In this document: positions 12,460 to 23,318 of the stretch, in pieces | How the letters are laid out: each line of letters starts with the position of its first letter | Position numbering within the stretch: position 1 is the stretch's first letter | Source: Schistocerca nitens | Lineage: Eukaryota; Arthropoda; Insecta; Orthoptera; Acrididae | DNA length: 64,000 nt | Direction: 5' to 3' | Assembly (NCBI RefSeq): GCF_023898315.1 | Contig: NC_064614.1 | Coordinates: 497,814,109-497,878,108, forward strand | Notes under the pieces: generated by a model | What the model saw: only the letters and a program-made list of their open reading frames with translations | Told to the model about the DNA's origin: nothing | Database searches by the model: none | Translations under genes and position numbers: made by a program

Positions 12460-13481
12460 TTAGTAGCCCCCACCATCAAGGGGGCAGGTGTGGGACTGCG
12501 ACTCAGAGCTGAGTGGAGCGGATGGAACTGTAGCAGGAGTGACAGTTGCGGCATAAGAAGCTGTCATGCGCACTTGATGAAGCCGATCATATTTCCGCTT
12601 CGCCTCAGTGTACGTCAGGCGGTTGAGAGTCTTGATTTCCATGATCTTCCGCTCCTTCTGCAGAATCGGACAGTCTGGCGAGCAAGGCGGATGGTGCGCA
12701 CCACAGTTCACACAGACTGGAGGTGGGCTACAGGGATGATCAGGATGGGATGGCCGACCGCAATCGCGACAGACGAGGTCGGAAGCACAGCGTGAAGACA
12801 TATGGCCGAACTTCCAACACTTGAAGCACCGCATCGGGGGAGGGATATATGGCTTGACATCACAACGGTACACCATCACCTTGACCTTCTCAGGTAACGT
12901 GTCACCCTCTAAGGCCAAGATGAAGGCACCGGTGGCAACTTGACGATCCCTCGGACCCCGGTGGACGCGCCGGACGAAATGGACACCGCGGCGCTCCAAG
13001 TTGGCGCGCAGCTCGTCATCGGACTGTAAAAGGAGATCCCTGTGGAGATAATGCCCTGGACCATATTCAGACTTTTATGGGGCGTGATAGTGACGGAGAC
13101 ATCCCCCAGCTTAGTACAAGCGAGCAAGGCCCGCGACTGAGCGGAGGATGCCGTTTTTATCAACACCGATCCGGACCGCATCTTGGACAAGCCCTCCACC
13201 TCCCCAAACTTGTCCTCTAAATGCTCTACAAAGAACTGAGGCTTCACGGATATAAAAGATTCCCCATCAGCTCTAGTACAGACAAGATATCTGGGTGAAT
13301 ACGTCTCACTTTCATTCAATGCCTTTCGTTCCTCCCACGGTGTGGCGAGGGAGGGGAACGATTTGGGGTCATAAACGTTACCTTTAAAATGGGCCCTCGA
13401 ATGATAGAGACTGCTGGTGGCTGGCCACCAGCAAGAGAAGATGTGCCACACTTCATTGCGTGTCATCCACCCTGATGCCAC
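12460..13481 (-). pseudogene. Family A LINE ORF1: gag-like zinc-knuckle protein (frameshifted)
   Basis: This is the RNA-binding ORF1 product that coats element RNA. The C-terminal half (12999-12460) has a chain of CCHC-type knuckles beginning CFKCWKFGHMSSRC, continuing CRDCGRPSHPDHPC and CVNCGAHHPPCSPDC, followed by a charged KERKIMEIKTLNRLTY segment. The upstream half (13481 to about 13040) is in another frame. Comparison with the second copy (near 46775), where the same region reads through as FHRDLLLQSD, points to loss of one base near 13037 here. Neither half has a host-like domain. Confidence 0.85.
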
Positions 13482-14106
13482 CTACTCCGACCAAGGGCCC
13501 TCCCCACGGGCGCCACCCTGCCGCAGCAATTGCCGGGAGTCCCGATGGCCCAGGGAGATGGGCATCTACTCCTTAGCATACGTGGGGAGTTAACGGCGCA
13601 GGCATCAGTAGAGCGATCCCTGTGTTGTCAGGGGGCTACAAACAACAGGGTACATGGCGGCTACAACCACAACGGACTGGCTACCATGCTGGATCTTAGG
13701 TGCAAAAATGTCCAAGGTCGTCGTCGCAGTTAAAAGCAACACCGCAGAGTGCAGCGTGGTAATCGCACCCGGGGACGTATCCTCGCCCAAGAGATGGAAA
13801 ACGAGCGGGACACCATTGCAACGACGAAAAAGCCAGCTAAAGGTCTCAATGCACGACGGATACAGTGCACCATGTAAGGCGCCCTTCCCCAATTAACTCG
13901 CTCTACGGAAGAATTTAGAAGGATGAAGGTCAAACCCGAGAGGGGACCATCATATAAGGCCGAAACATTTGAGACTCCTTTTAGTCACCTCTTACGACAG
14001 GCAGGAATACCTCTGGCCTATTCTTACCCCTGACTCGGGGGGGGGGGGGAGTCCGAGGGGGGGTGGGGAGAGACCGAGGGTTGTGGTAGAGTCCGAGGGG
14101 GGGGGG

Positions 14107-14256
14107 AAGTCATAGGGCGTGAGGGGGAGAGGGGGGGGGAAGTCATAGGGCGTGAGGGGGAGAGGGGGGGGGAAGTCATAGGGCGTGAGGGGGAGAGGGG
14201 GGGGGAAGTCATAGGGCGTGAGGCGGAGAGGGGGGGGAAGTCATAGGGCGTGAGAG
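14107..14256. repeat. 33-bp unit block of array 2
   Basis: The motif aagtcatagggcgtgag starts at 14107, 14140, 14173, 14206 and 14238, i.e. five units with a 33-bp period (the last step is 32). Confidence 0.95.
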
Positions 14257-14516
14257 GGGGCGGGGGGAACTCCGAGGGGGCGGGGGGAACTCCGAGGGGG
14301 CGGGGGGAACTCCGAGGCGGCGGGGGGAACTCCGAGGGGGCGGGGGGAACTCCGAGGGGGCGGGGGGAACTCCGAGGGGGCGGGGGGAACTCCGAGGGGG
14401 CGGGGGGAACTCCGAGGGGGCGGGGGGAACTCCGAGGGGGCGGGGGGAACTCCGAGGGGGCGGAGGGAACTCCGAGGGGGCGGGGGGAACTCCGAGGGGG
14501 CGGAGGGAACTCCGAG
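14257..14516. repeat. 20-bp unit block of array 2, 13 copies
   Basis: The unit cggggggaactccgaggggg repeats at exactly 20 bp, with isolated substitutions such as gaggcgg and cggaggg. Confidence 0.95.
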
Positions 14517-15600
14517 GGGAGAGGGGGGAAGTCCGCGAGGGTGAGGGAGGAGGGGGGGGAAGTCCGCGAGGGTGAGGGTGGAGGGGGGGGAAGTCCGCGA
14601 GGGTGAGGGTGGAGGGGGGGGAAGTCCGCGAGGGTGAGGGAGGAGGGAGGAGGGGGGGAATTCCGCGAGGGTGAGGGAGGAGGGAGGAGGGGGGGAATTC
14701 CGCGAGGGTGAGGGAGGAGGGAGGAGGGGGGGAATTCCGCGAGGGTGAGGGAGGAGGGAGGAGGGGGGGAATTCCGCGAGGGTGAGGGAGGAGGGAGGAG
14801 GGGGGGAATTCCGCGAGGGTGAGGGAGGAGGGGGGGAAGTCCGCGAGGGTGAGGGAGGAGGGGGGGGAAGTCCGCGAGGGTGAGGGTGGAGGGGGGGGGG
14901 ACGTCCGCGAGGGTGAGGGTGGAGGGGGGGAAGTCCGCGAGGGTGAGGGTGGAGGGGGGGAAGTCCGCGAGGGTGAGGGTGGAGGGGGGGGAAGTCCGCG
15001 AGGGTGAGGGTGGAGGGGGGGGAAGTCCGCGAGGGTGAGGGTGGAGGGGGGGGAAGTCCGCGAGGGTGAGGGAGGAGGGGGGGGAAGTCCGCGAGGGTGA
15101 GGGAGGAGGGGGGGGAAGTCCGCGAGGGTGAGGGAGGAGGGGGGGGAAGTCCGCGAGGGTGAGGGAGGAGGGGGGGGAAGTCCGCGAGGGTGAGGGAGGA
15201 GGGAGGAGGGGGGGAAGTCCGCGAGGGTGAGGGAGGAGGGAGGAGGGGGGGAAGTCCGCGAGGGTGAGGGAGGAGGGAGGGAAGTCCGCGAGGGTGAGGG
15301 AGGAGGGGGGGGGAAGTCCGCGAGGGTGAGGGAGGAGGGGGGGGGGAAGTCCGCGAGGGTGAGGGAGGAGGGGGGGAAGTCCGCGAGGGTGAGGGAGGAG
15401 GGGGGGAAGTCCGCGAGGGTGAGGGAGGAGGGGGGGAAGTCCGCGAGGGTGAGGGAGGAGGGGGGGAAGTCCGCGAGGGTGAGGGAGGAGGGGGGGAAGT
15501 CCGCGAGGGTGAGGGAGGAGGGGGGGAAGTCCGCGAGGGTGAGGGAGGAGGGGGGGAAGTCCGCGAGGGTGAGGGAGGAGGGGGGGAAGTCCGCGAGGGT

Positions 15601-16600
15601 GAGGGAGGAGGGGGGGAAGTCCGCGAGGGTGAGGGAGGAGGGAGAAGTCCGCGAGGGTGAGGGAGGAGGGAGAAGTCCGCGAGGGGGAGGGAGGAGGGGG
15701 GGAAGTCCGCGAGGGGGGAGGGAGGAGGGGGGAAGTCCGCGAGGGGGGAGGGAGGAGGGGGGAAGTCCGCGAGGGGGGAGGGAGGAGGGGGGAAGTCCGC
15801 GAGGGGGGAGGGAGGAGGGGGGAAGTCCGCGAGGGGGGAGGGAGGAGGGGGGAAGTCCGCGAGGGGGGAGGGAGGAGGGGGGGGAGTCCGCGAGGGGGGA
15901 GGGAGGAGGGGGGGAAGTCCGCGAGGGGGGAGGGGGGGAAGTCCGCGAGGGGGGAGGGAGGAGGGGGGGAAGTCCGCGAGGGGGGAGGGAGGAGGGGGGG
16001 AAGTCCGCGAGGGTGAGGGAGGAGGGGGGAAGTCCGCGAGGGTGAGGGAGGAGGGGGGGAAGTCCGCGAGGGTGAGGGAGGAGGGGGGGAAGTCCGCGAG
16101 GGTGAGGGAGGAGGGGGGGAAGTCCGCGAGGGTGAGGGAGGAGGGGGGGAAGTCCGCGAGGGTGAGGGAGGAGGGAGAAGTCCGCGAGGGTGAGGGAGGA
16201 GGGAGAAGTCCGCGAGGGGGAGGGAGGAGGGGGGGAAGTCCGCGAGGGGGGAGGGAGGAGGGGGGAAGTCCGCGAGGGGGGAGGGAGGAGGGGGGAAGTC
16301 CGCGAGGGGGGAGGGAGGAGGGGGGGGAGTCCGCGAGGGGGGAGGGAGGAGGGGGGGAAGTCCGCGAGGGGGGAGGGAGGAGGGGGGAAGTCCGCGAGGG
16401 GAGGGGGAAGGAGGGGGGGAAGTCCGCGAGGGGGGAGGGAGGAGGGGGGGAAGTCCGCGAGGGGGGGAGGGAGGAGGGGGGGAAGTCCGCGAGGGGGGAG
16501 GGAGGAGGGGGGGAAGTCCGCGAGGGGGGAGGGAGGAGGGGGGGAAGTCCGCGAGGGGGGAGGGAGGAGGGGGGGAAGTCCGCGAGGGGGGAGGGAGGAG
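15601..16600. repeat. Higher-order duplication inside array 2
   Basis: Two consecutive variant units with a shortened G-run (agggagaagtcc) occur at 15641 and again at 16174, 533 bp apart. After each pair comes a unit with cgaggggg, then a series with cgaggggggaggg, then a marker unit lacking the usual 'aa' (gggggagtccgcg) near 15885 and 16327. The second series has about three fewer units, so the copies share marker order but differ in unit number. Confidence 0.75.
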
Positions 16601-18177
16601 GGGGGGAAGTCCGCGAGGTGGAGGGAGGAGGGGGGAAGCCCGCGAGGGGGAGGGAGGAGGGGGGGAAGACCGCGAGGGGGAGGGAGGAGGGGGGGAAGAC
16701 CGCGAGGGGGAGGGAGGAGGGGGAAGTCCGCGAGGGGGAGGGAGGAGGGGGGTAAGTCCGTGAGGGTGAGGGGGGGAAGGCCGGGGGCTTAAGGGGGGGA
16801 AGGCCAGGGGGGTGAGGGGGGAAGGCCAGGGGGGTGAGGGGGGAAGGCCGGGGGGTGAGGGGGGAAGGCCGGGGGGTGAGGGGGGATGGCCTGGGGGTGA
16901 GGGGGTAGTGACGGGGGGTGGGCCGGGGGTGAGGGGGGGGAAGGCCGGGGGTTGTGGGGGGGAAGGCCGGGGGGTGAGGGGGGGAAGGCCGGGGGGTGAG
17001 GGGGGGAAGGCCGGGGGGTGAGGGGGGGGAAGGCCGGGGGCTTAGGGGGGGAAGGCCGGGTTTGAGTGGGAGGGTGGGGAACGCCGGGGGGTGAGGGGGG
17101 GAAGGCCGGGTGTGAGTGGGAGGGGAGGGAAGGCCGGGGGGTGAGGGGGGGCGAAGGCGGGGGGTGTGGGGGGGTGGAGGCCGGGGGTGAGGGGGGCGGA
17201 GGCCGGGGGTGAGGGGTGCGGAGGCCGGGGGTGAGGGGGGCGGAGGCCGGGGGTGAGGGGTGCGGAGGCCGGGGGGTGAGGGGGGCGGAGGCCGGGGGTG
17301 AGGGGGGCGAAGGCCGGGGGTGAGGGGGGCGAAGGCCGGGGGTGAGGGGGGCGAAGGCCGGGGGTGAGGGGGGCGAAGGCCGGGGGTGAGGGGGGCGAAG
17401 GCCGGGGGTGAGGGGGGCGAAGGCCGGGTGTGAGGGGGGCGAAGGCCGGGGGTGGGGGGGGGGCGAAGGCCGGGGGTGGGGGGGGCGAAGGCCGGGGGTG
17501 GGGGGGGGGCGAAGGCCGGGGGTGGGGGGGGCGAAGGCCGGGGGTGGGGGGGGCGAAGGCCGGGGGTGGGGGGGCGAAGGCCGTGGGTGAGGGGGGGATG
17601 GCCGGGGGTGAGGGGGGGGATGGCCGGGGGTGAGGGGGGGGATGGCCGGGGGTGAGGGGGGGGATGGCCGGGGGTGAGGGGGGGGATGGCCGGGGGTGAG
17701 GGGGGGGATGGCCGGGGGTGAGGGGGGGGATGGCCGGGGGTGAGGGGGTGGATGGCCGGGGGTGAGGGGGGGGATGGCCGGGGGTGAGGGGGGGGATGGC
17801 CGGGGGTGAGGGGGGGGATGGCCGGGGGTGAGGGGGGGGATGGCCGGGGGTGAGGGGGGGGATGGCCGGGGGTGAGGGGGGGGATGGCCGGGGGTGAGGG
17901 GGGGGGATGGCCGGGGGTGAGGGGGGGGGATGGCCGGGGGTGAGGGGGGGGATGGCCGGGGGTGAGGGGGGGGATGGCCGGGGGTGAGGGGGGGGATGGC
18001 CGGGGGTGAGGGGGGGGATGGCCGGGGGTGAGGGGGGGGGGGATGGCCGGGGGTGAGGGGGGGGGGATGGCCGGGGGTGAGGGGGGGGATGGCCGGGGGT
18101 GAGGGGGGGGATGGCCGGGGGTGAGGGGGGGGATGGCCGGGTGTGATAGGTGGGGGGGAAGGCGGGGGGTGGGCAGA

Positions 18178-19957
18178 CGTTTGTCACCCGTATTTACACT
18201 CAGTTGAGTATATAAGTCGGTAACAAATACTTTTAATGCAACCAAGCTGTTTCGCCTATGTGGTATTCGAGAACAGGCTACAAAATTAATGGTGACAATG
18301 ACAAATTTAATAAAGACTAACAATGCAATGTCACCTTTCAAAATGACTCTGTTCACCATAAACAATTCAGAGAAACATTAAAAACCCTTTGGGTAAGTTA
18401 TACCTATGATGACAGCATGGAATTTACAGTCCATATTACAGTTTATAAAAAGGAGACATTGTGTTGTAACACAGCAATTACTACAGTAATTATTGTACTG
18501 ATCTTCGGATCTAAAATATGTTGAATACGATAGCCGTCATCCTCTCTGTATTTTGGATCTGAAGATAGCCTTATTTTGAAAAACTGGTCATTACATTAAC
18601 AATATGTGATGATCTCCCTTTTGTTAAAATATTACAGTTTATTGAGAAAGCTGGTAACTGGAGAAATGGGTTAATGGGCAGACACAAAACTGCAAGTTAT
18701 CCTCATGACAAGCTCGTTTAGTGTGAACATGAGTGTAGGAGAGATTGAGTCAGGGTGGTAACTCTGAACCTCCCCAGCATTCAGTCTATTATCTCATGCC
18801 TAATCCCTTGTCATCCAGATTTGATACACAAGTTTCTAACCCTGTTTACAGTAATAGACATAATATACAGCAGCTCAACAATTTTTAATTATGTCTGATA
18901 GAAACATAACAATGAAATTAATCAATTACTTGTAATATAATGTAAATGGACAGATAAAAGATCTATTCACCAAACGGAGGCAGGGGAACACACACACATC
19001 TCACTGCATTCGGTACGTCTCCCCTGACTCAGGGTTCTGGGTGACTTTTCTAAATTGTGCCCTTTTGCCTAAACCTCTCCATTCAGTTTCCTTCGCCTCT
19101 TTTCCTTCCCATTCAACTCTTCTGCCACAAGAAGGAGCCACTGGTTCCAAAAGATTATAAATTCTATCCCTCGCGCACGTGTGTGTGTGTGTTTTTTTTT
19201 GTTATATTATCTCATAGAAACAGTATTTTTATACATTACAACCATCACATGGCCAGAATACAACAGAACAAGATCACAGAAGAACAGTTACAGAATAGGC
19301 AATGAAAACTTGAAGTAATCTGCACACAGCACCTGCTGGTGCAAAACCTGATTAACAGAGTGGTCCAACTAAGCTGTCATGTCATATTTACTGAACCATT
19401 ACGATATCATAATTAAGTTTTCATCGAGTTGAAACGTGAGAAAACCTCAATAACGACGTATAATCTCTTTTCACAGCTATATTTATTAAAGAAGAATCAA
19501 GTTCAATTTTTCAAATGAAACAGTAATTTAAGTTGTTAGTATTGTTGTTCTAAATGATAGGAATTCAATGGTGTTAATCTTCAAAATTCAATTTGTAGTT
19601 GTGGATAAATTAAAATACTTAGAACTTGAGGTTTATGTGTGTTAAATATGAAAACAACTGCTTTCTTATGTGGAAGTTTCTGGATTCACACCTAAATAAG
19701 AAAATCTTGCATTGGATGACGGAGAACAACATAGAGTTGTCACGATACTGGTGTGAAAGGGGATACAGAGGAAGTGTAGCTTCCATTATGCCTGTGTAGT
19801 TCAGGTGTGTTGAATGCTGGTTGATTAGGAACAATAACTGTCTTTCACTACCTCAATGACAAACTACATATGCTGCTTCTTTATGGAGCACGCGAAAGGG
19901 ACACGAAGAGAACAGCCGCGTTGTGTGCAAAAAGGTATCCTTTATATACCAAAGGCA
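18178..19957. other. Intronic sequence, no gene seen
   Basis: AT-rich unique-looking sequence after array 2. I see no coding exon, RNA gene or recognised transposon here. A short ACAC-rich stretch near 18989-18999 and a short GTGT run near 19180 are the only simple repeats. Confidence 0.5.
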
Positions 19958-20105
19958 TCCACTGCCCTTTCAGTAAAAAATTTTTGTACAGTTGCTAAAC
20001 TGTCATTGTCATTCTAATTGTCATTAAGATACCACTGGTCAGGTGTCTTAATGAGAATGACAATTTAATAAATGTGCAAAAAATTTTTAGTGAAAGGACA
20101 ATGGA
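19958..20105. repeat. 148-bp imperfect palindrome (hairpin or MITE-like)
   Basis: The left arm (19958 to about 20030) pairs with the right arm (about 20036 to 20105). The outer stem tccactgccctttcag pairs with the complement of ctgaaaggacaatgga allowing mismatches, and the inner stem gtcattaagatacc pairs with aggtgtcttaatga. The loop is only a few bases. No clear target-site duplication is visible. Confidence 0.8.
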
Positions 20106-20639
20106 TCATTGGGTAAGCTTGTAACAAGCAGAGTGTAGGAAATAGTCGTTCTGGTAGCTGTTGCTTCTACTCCATAAGTTAGTTCCAAAGAAATTGTTAG
20201 TGCCTGCAATACAAACCAGCCCAGCACTGTTGTACGCAAACAGCATCCATCCATCATATGTCCCTTCATGAGCAGATTAAGCAGGAAGATTGCAGAAAAC
20301 ACTTGGAATTCTGTTGCTCAATTCTGATGCGGTATCAGTTCAGTTGGTACTTTCTTCAAACAATTCTCTCTAGCTATGAAGCTATCTTCATAAATCATAG
20401 AAAGCGGACTGTAATAAATACCTGTATGCGTTACTGGGCTGCTGAGAATCCACACTGGCTGAGGCAGGTTGATCATCAGAGGCAGTAGAGTGTGAATGTT
20501 CAGTGCAAGGTTATTGGAAACTAAGTGACTGGTTCTTATTTTACTGCAGGAACTAAAATGGATAGAAGGTGTGCACAATACTTTACGGAAGTGCTACTGG
20601 TCATTGTAGAGAAAGTACCACTTCAAATATGTACAGCTA

Positions 20640-20770
20640 TGTGGCACTAGCACAATGGAGCTCTCACAGCTCTTTTCTCGTCACCGCATACGCATAAAGG
20701 GGTTACCAGTTGGCCTGCACATTTACTTGATTTGATGCCACTGGACTTATTCTGTGGGGTAAACTAAAAA
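20640..20770 (+). pseudogene. Possible mariner/Tc-like transposase relic
   Basis: Translation across frames gives a degraded string resembling the IS630/Tc1-mariner catalytic segment: a WPAHLLDLMPLDLFCG stretch where families have WPxRSPDLxPxDFFLWG, followed by a KLKSK-like stretch. It is very short and broken, and could be chance similarity. Confidence 0.3.
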
Positions 20771-20965
20771 GTAAAACATACATTCTTGGCCTTGGGGAAC
20801 AAAAAGAAGTCAGCTGGAATGAGGTTGGGACTGTAGGGTGGCTGCGATAGTGTTGCCACACTACACTTTCTCAGTAACTCATGAATGCAGAAAGATGTGT
20901 GGCTGGGCACAATGTCGCGATGCATCAGCTATGTAGCATGGCTGTCTTTTCACATGCTGTGTTGT
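20771..20965 (-). pseudogene. Mariner transposase relic, C-terminal catalytic part
   Basis: Minus-strand translation shows HRDIVPSHTSFCIHELLRK, then LSQPPYSPNLIPADFFLFPK. This matches the mariner pattern HHDNAPxHT...PPYSPDLxPxDFFLFPKLK, including the position of the second and third catalytic Asp (D34D type), although the DN is degraded. Stops and frameshifts flank it. Another mariner-like piece in the same orientation, covering the N-terminal part, lies at 23870-24470, so the two may once have been one element. Confidence 0.7.
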
Positions 20966-23059
20966 GTCAAGACTGAAAACGCACCAACTTTTTTGGTGTC
21001 ACCTTCATTTATTGAATTCGGCATCTGGAAATAAATTTAATATCCAAAGAAATGTAAAAAACAGTGTTGTACATTTCATACAGTTGAGATGCAGTACATG
21101 CATGTTTGAGAGTTGCAGTGGTGCACTACAGTCTGTCACCCTGCAGTACAGAGAGGGTACAGTCTACCACTGAACCTGACCACCGAGAATGCAGCCGATG
21201 GCATTCATCAACAATATTTAAATTGTTAAAAGGAATAGTGGAACTTTAATTTAAAAAAAATAATGGTTCCAATCTGCTTTAACATGGTCTAGATAGGCAG
21301 TACCATTTCAACTGACGAAGAAGTCATTTCAGTTCATGAAGGGATAGTCTTGGGTAAGAAAGTTGTCAGGAGTGAGCTACTGAGTGCAGTTCGCTGTAAT
21401 TGGAAGGTAGTACCAACAATATATACTGATTCACTTATCCTTTCAAAATAAATTTTGGAGGATTTGGTTTTTCAATTTCATAGTTGACAAAGTTAGGTTC
21501 ACCTAACATTTCATACGATGAAGGGAGATCTTTATGTTTAATGGACTGGCATAGTTAGTTGCTGTTACAGGAGAATGTTTATGGGCTGTAAGAACAAGAA
21601 TTAATGATTGCAATTGCGAATTGGTAGTTTGGGATAGTGTACTAGAATCACTGTTCCATGTAGTTTTGCTGGTGGTTTTGGGAGCACACTTGGAGGTAAC
21701 TGAGTTGCGGGTGATTTTGTTATTGGGAGGCACACTGCTAATGATTGAGTTCTTGCTGTAGAGTACTTGTTTATAGGTTGATTTCTGGAACTTGAGTGTG
21801 GTAATGACTAAAGTGCATTGTGTTCAAGGTAACAGACCCAAGCACTTGATAGCAGAAAGTTATTGTCTTGTTCCTATGTGAAAAATCTGCATGTGACTTT
21901 GTGAAGATTTGCCTGGTTTAGTCAGAGAGATCACAACTTTTAAGAAAACATTATTGAAGGTATTTGTACAGCAAAGCTGTTACTTCCGTCTTGACAAGTT
22001 CAAATGATTATTTCAACCAGGAGTCTTTAGTGGGTCGTATTGCCAACACCTGAAGAGATTTTGATTTTGTTCAGATTGTTTAACTGTATGGAGCAAATTG
22101 GTGATGTCAACTAGGTTTTTGGTTTGTCTTTTTTGTTGATGATTACTGCCTGTCGGCAGGGACTTAGGATTTTGCTGGCACTCTTACACCTGCAATAAAT
22201 TGGCTGTACTGGGTATCGAAATTCAAAGAAATGTAATAAAGCTCCAGTTCTTAAAATAAAATTGGGTTCCAGGCTTATCACTGAAAATAAGTTGCCCTTC
22301 AAAGACCATTTTATTAAACCAATACTGAAGTTGATCAAAAATAGCATGAAAAGCCTTTCAAATGAAAGCAAAGATATATAATATATTCTAGGTAGTTATA
22401 ATTATGGAAAATTTAAAGCAAAGAGGTTTAGTTATGCTAGAACTATTTAATTTGAAGATAGAAACAAATAAGATTTTTTAGAGACAATTACTTGAGAATC
22501 AAAGACGCACATATTTGGACTGGATTGTATGTATTACAATACTAACTGCATTTGGCAAAGATAAAAATCAAAGGAAATTGACTAATTTTCAAAAAAGAGA
22601 ATTGAGTTTGTGTAGATACTAATGTATATTTCTGACATGGCTTGGAGCTTAATCTCTGTGAGGCTGAGATAAATTTTACCACACAAACAAGTGTAATTTT
22701 TGTTTGATATAAATATTATTAATAACACTGTTGCAAAGCAGTTTTTGCTGCTGATAGACTTGATGTTGATGAGGGAAGGGTCTCACTTTTAATGTCCATT
22801 CTTATATTAATTTTGACTCCCAAGACTGGAAAGATTTTCGTTAATACACTGGTACTAGTGTGCGATGTATGGATTGTGTTGTGTGCTAAGTTTTAAAAGC
22901 ATTCAAGTTACTTGCCACAGCTAATGAAAGTTAATATAGCCTGTGAAAATATTGTTAGGCAGCTAATTTCTGTTAACAGCATTTATGTTAAAAAAAAAGC
23001 TTGAAGACAGTAATTGTTCCGAAAGAACAGATACCAATGATGACCACGCAGCTTCTCTA
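20966..23059. other. Intronic sequence, no gene seen
   Basis: AT-rich sequence without recognisable exons, RNA genes or transposon proteins. If the two mariner pieces either side are one element, this stretch plus the SINE pair interrupts it. Confidence 0.4.
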
Positions 23060-23275
23060 GAAAGAAATAATAATTAATTGAAACCCTCAGCTGCCAACAG
23101 ATGATGTTGATACACCTCAATGGGGGCAGCTGAAGATGTATGCCCCGAATGGGAGTTGAACCCGAAATCTCCTGCTTACATGGCAGACGCTCTATCCATC
23201 TGAGCCACCGAGGGCACAGAGGATAGCGCGACTGCAGGGAATGATGCCTTGCACACTTCCAGTGAGACCCACATT
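23060..23275 (-). mobile_element. tRNA-Thr-like SINE, minus orientation
   Basis: The minus strand has a tRNA-like head from 23217 to 23141 beginning GTGCCCTCGGTGGCTCAGAT (A box region), an anticodon-type hairpin CTGC-catgtaa-GCAG with a TGT triplet, and a B box-like GGTTCAACTCC. A non-tRNA body (CAGCTGCCCCCATTGAGG) and an AT-rich end follow. The anticodon loop has A where T33 is normal, and there is extra sequence 5' of the tRNA part, so this is a SINE and not a tRNA gene. Confidence 0.85.
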
Positions 23276-23318
23276 CCCAACTGTCCACAACTTACATTTG
23301 TAATGTTCTAAAGATCTC

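Larger units (their letters stand above)
7957..14036 (-). mobile_element. Family A non-LTR retrotransposon (I-superfamily type, with RNase H), near full length
   Basis: A 6.1-kb LINE inserted between the two G-rich arrays. In minus-strand order it has a 5' region starting near 14036 (ggggtaagaataggcc), an ORF1 with CCHC knuckles, an ORF2 with endonuclease, reverse transcriptase and RNase H, a 3' UTR (8347-7975), and a short AACC-repeat tail at 7971-7957. RNase H places it with the I-superfamily LINEs (I/Loa/R1-like); the exact clade is not decided here. Single-base frameshifts interrupt both ORFs, so it is probably dead. Target-site duplications cannot be read because both flanks are runs of G. 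A second, deleted copy lies at 44367-47806. Confidence 0.9.
14037..18177. repeat. G-rich minisatellite array 2
   Basis: About 4.1 kb of tandem units, G-rich on the plus strand. Blocks in order: 33-bp units with aagtcatagggcgtgag (14107-14256), 20-bp units cggggggaactccgaggggg (14257-14516), 28-36-bp units with aagtccgcgaggg or aattccgcgaggg (14520-16770), about 20-bp gaaggccggggggtgagg units (16770-17170), 21-bp cgaaggccgggggtgagg units (17170-17590), and 22-bp gatggccgggggtgagg units (17590-18140). Every block keeps a CCG followed by a G-run, as in array 1. The C-rich strand contains almost no stop codons, giving a false 1374-codon frame. Confidence 0.95.

Noticed and set aside
5275-18177. 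CRISPR array
   Set aside because: Units are contiguous without unique spacers, and the genome is eukaryotic.
5275-18177. Telomeric or fragile-X-type CGG repeat
   Set aside because: There is no TTAGG or CGG trinucleotide periodicity; units are 16-36 bp and lie in the last intron, not the 5' UTR.
14241-18365. 1374-codon minus-strand open frame, proline-rich
   Set aside because: It is the stop-free C-rich strand of array 2. Unit lengths are not multiples of three, so the frame has no consistent peptide and no conserved domain.
23141-23217. tRNA-Thr gene
   Set aside because: The tRNA-like part lacks T33, carries extra sequence on both sides shared with a second copy, and is the head of a SINE.
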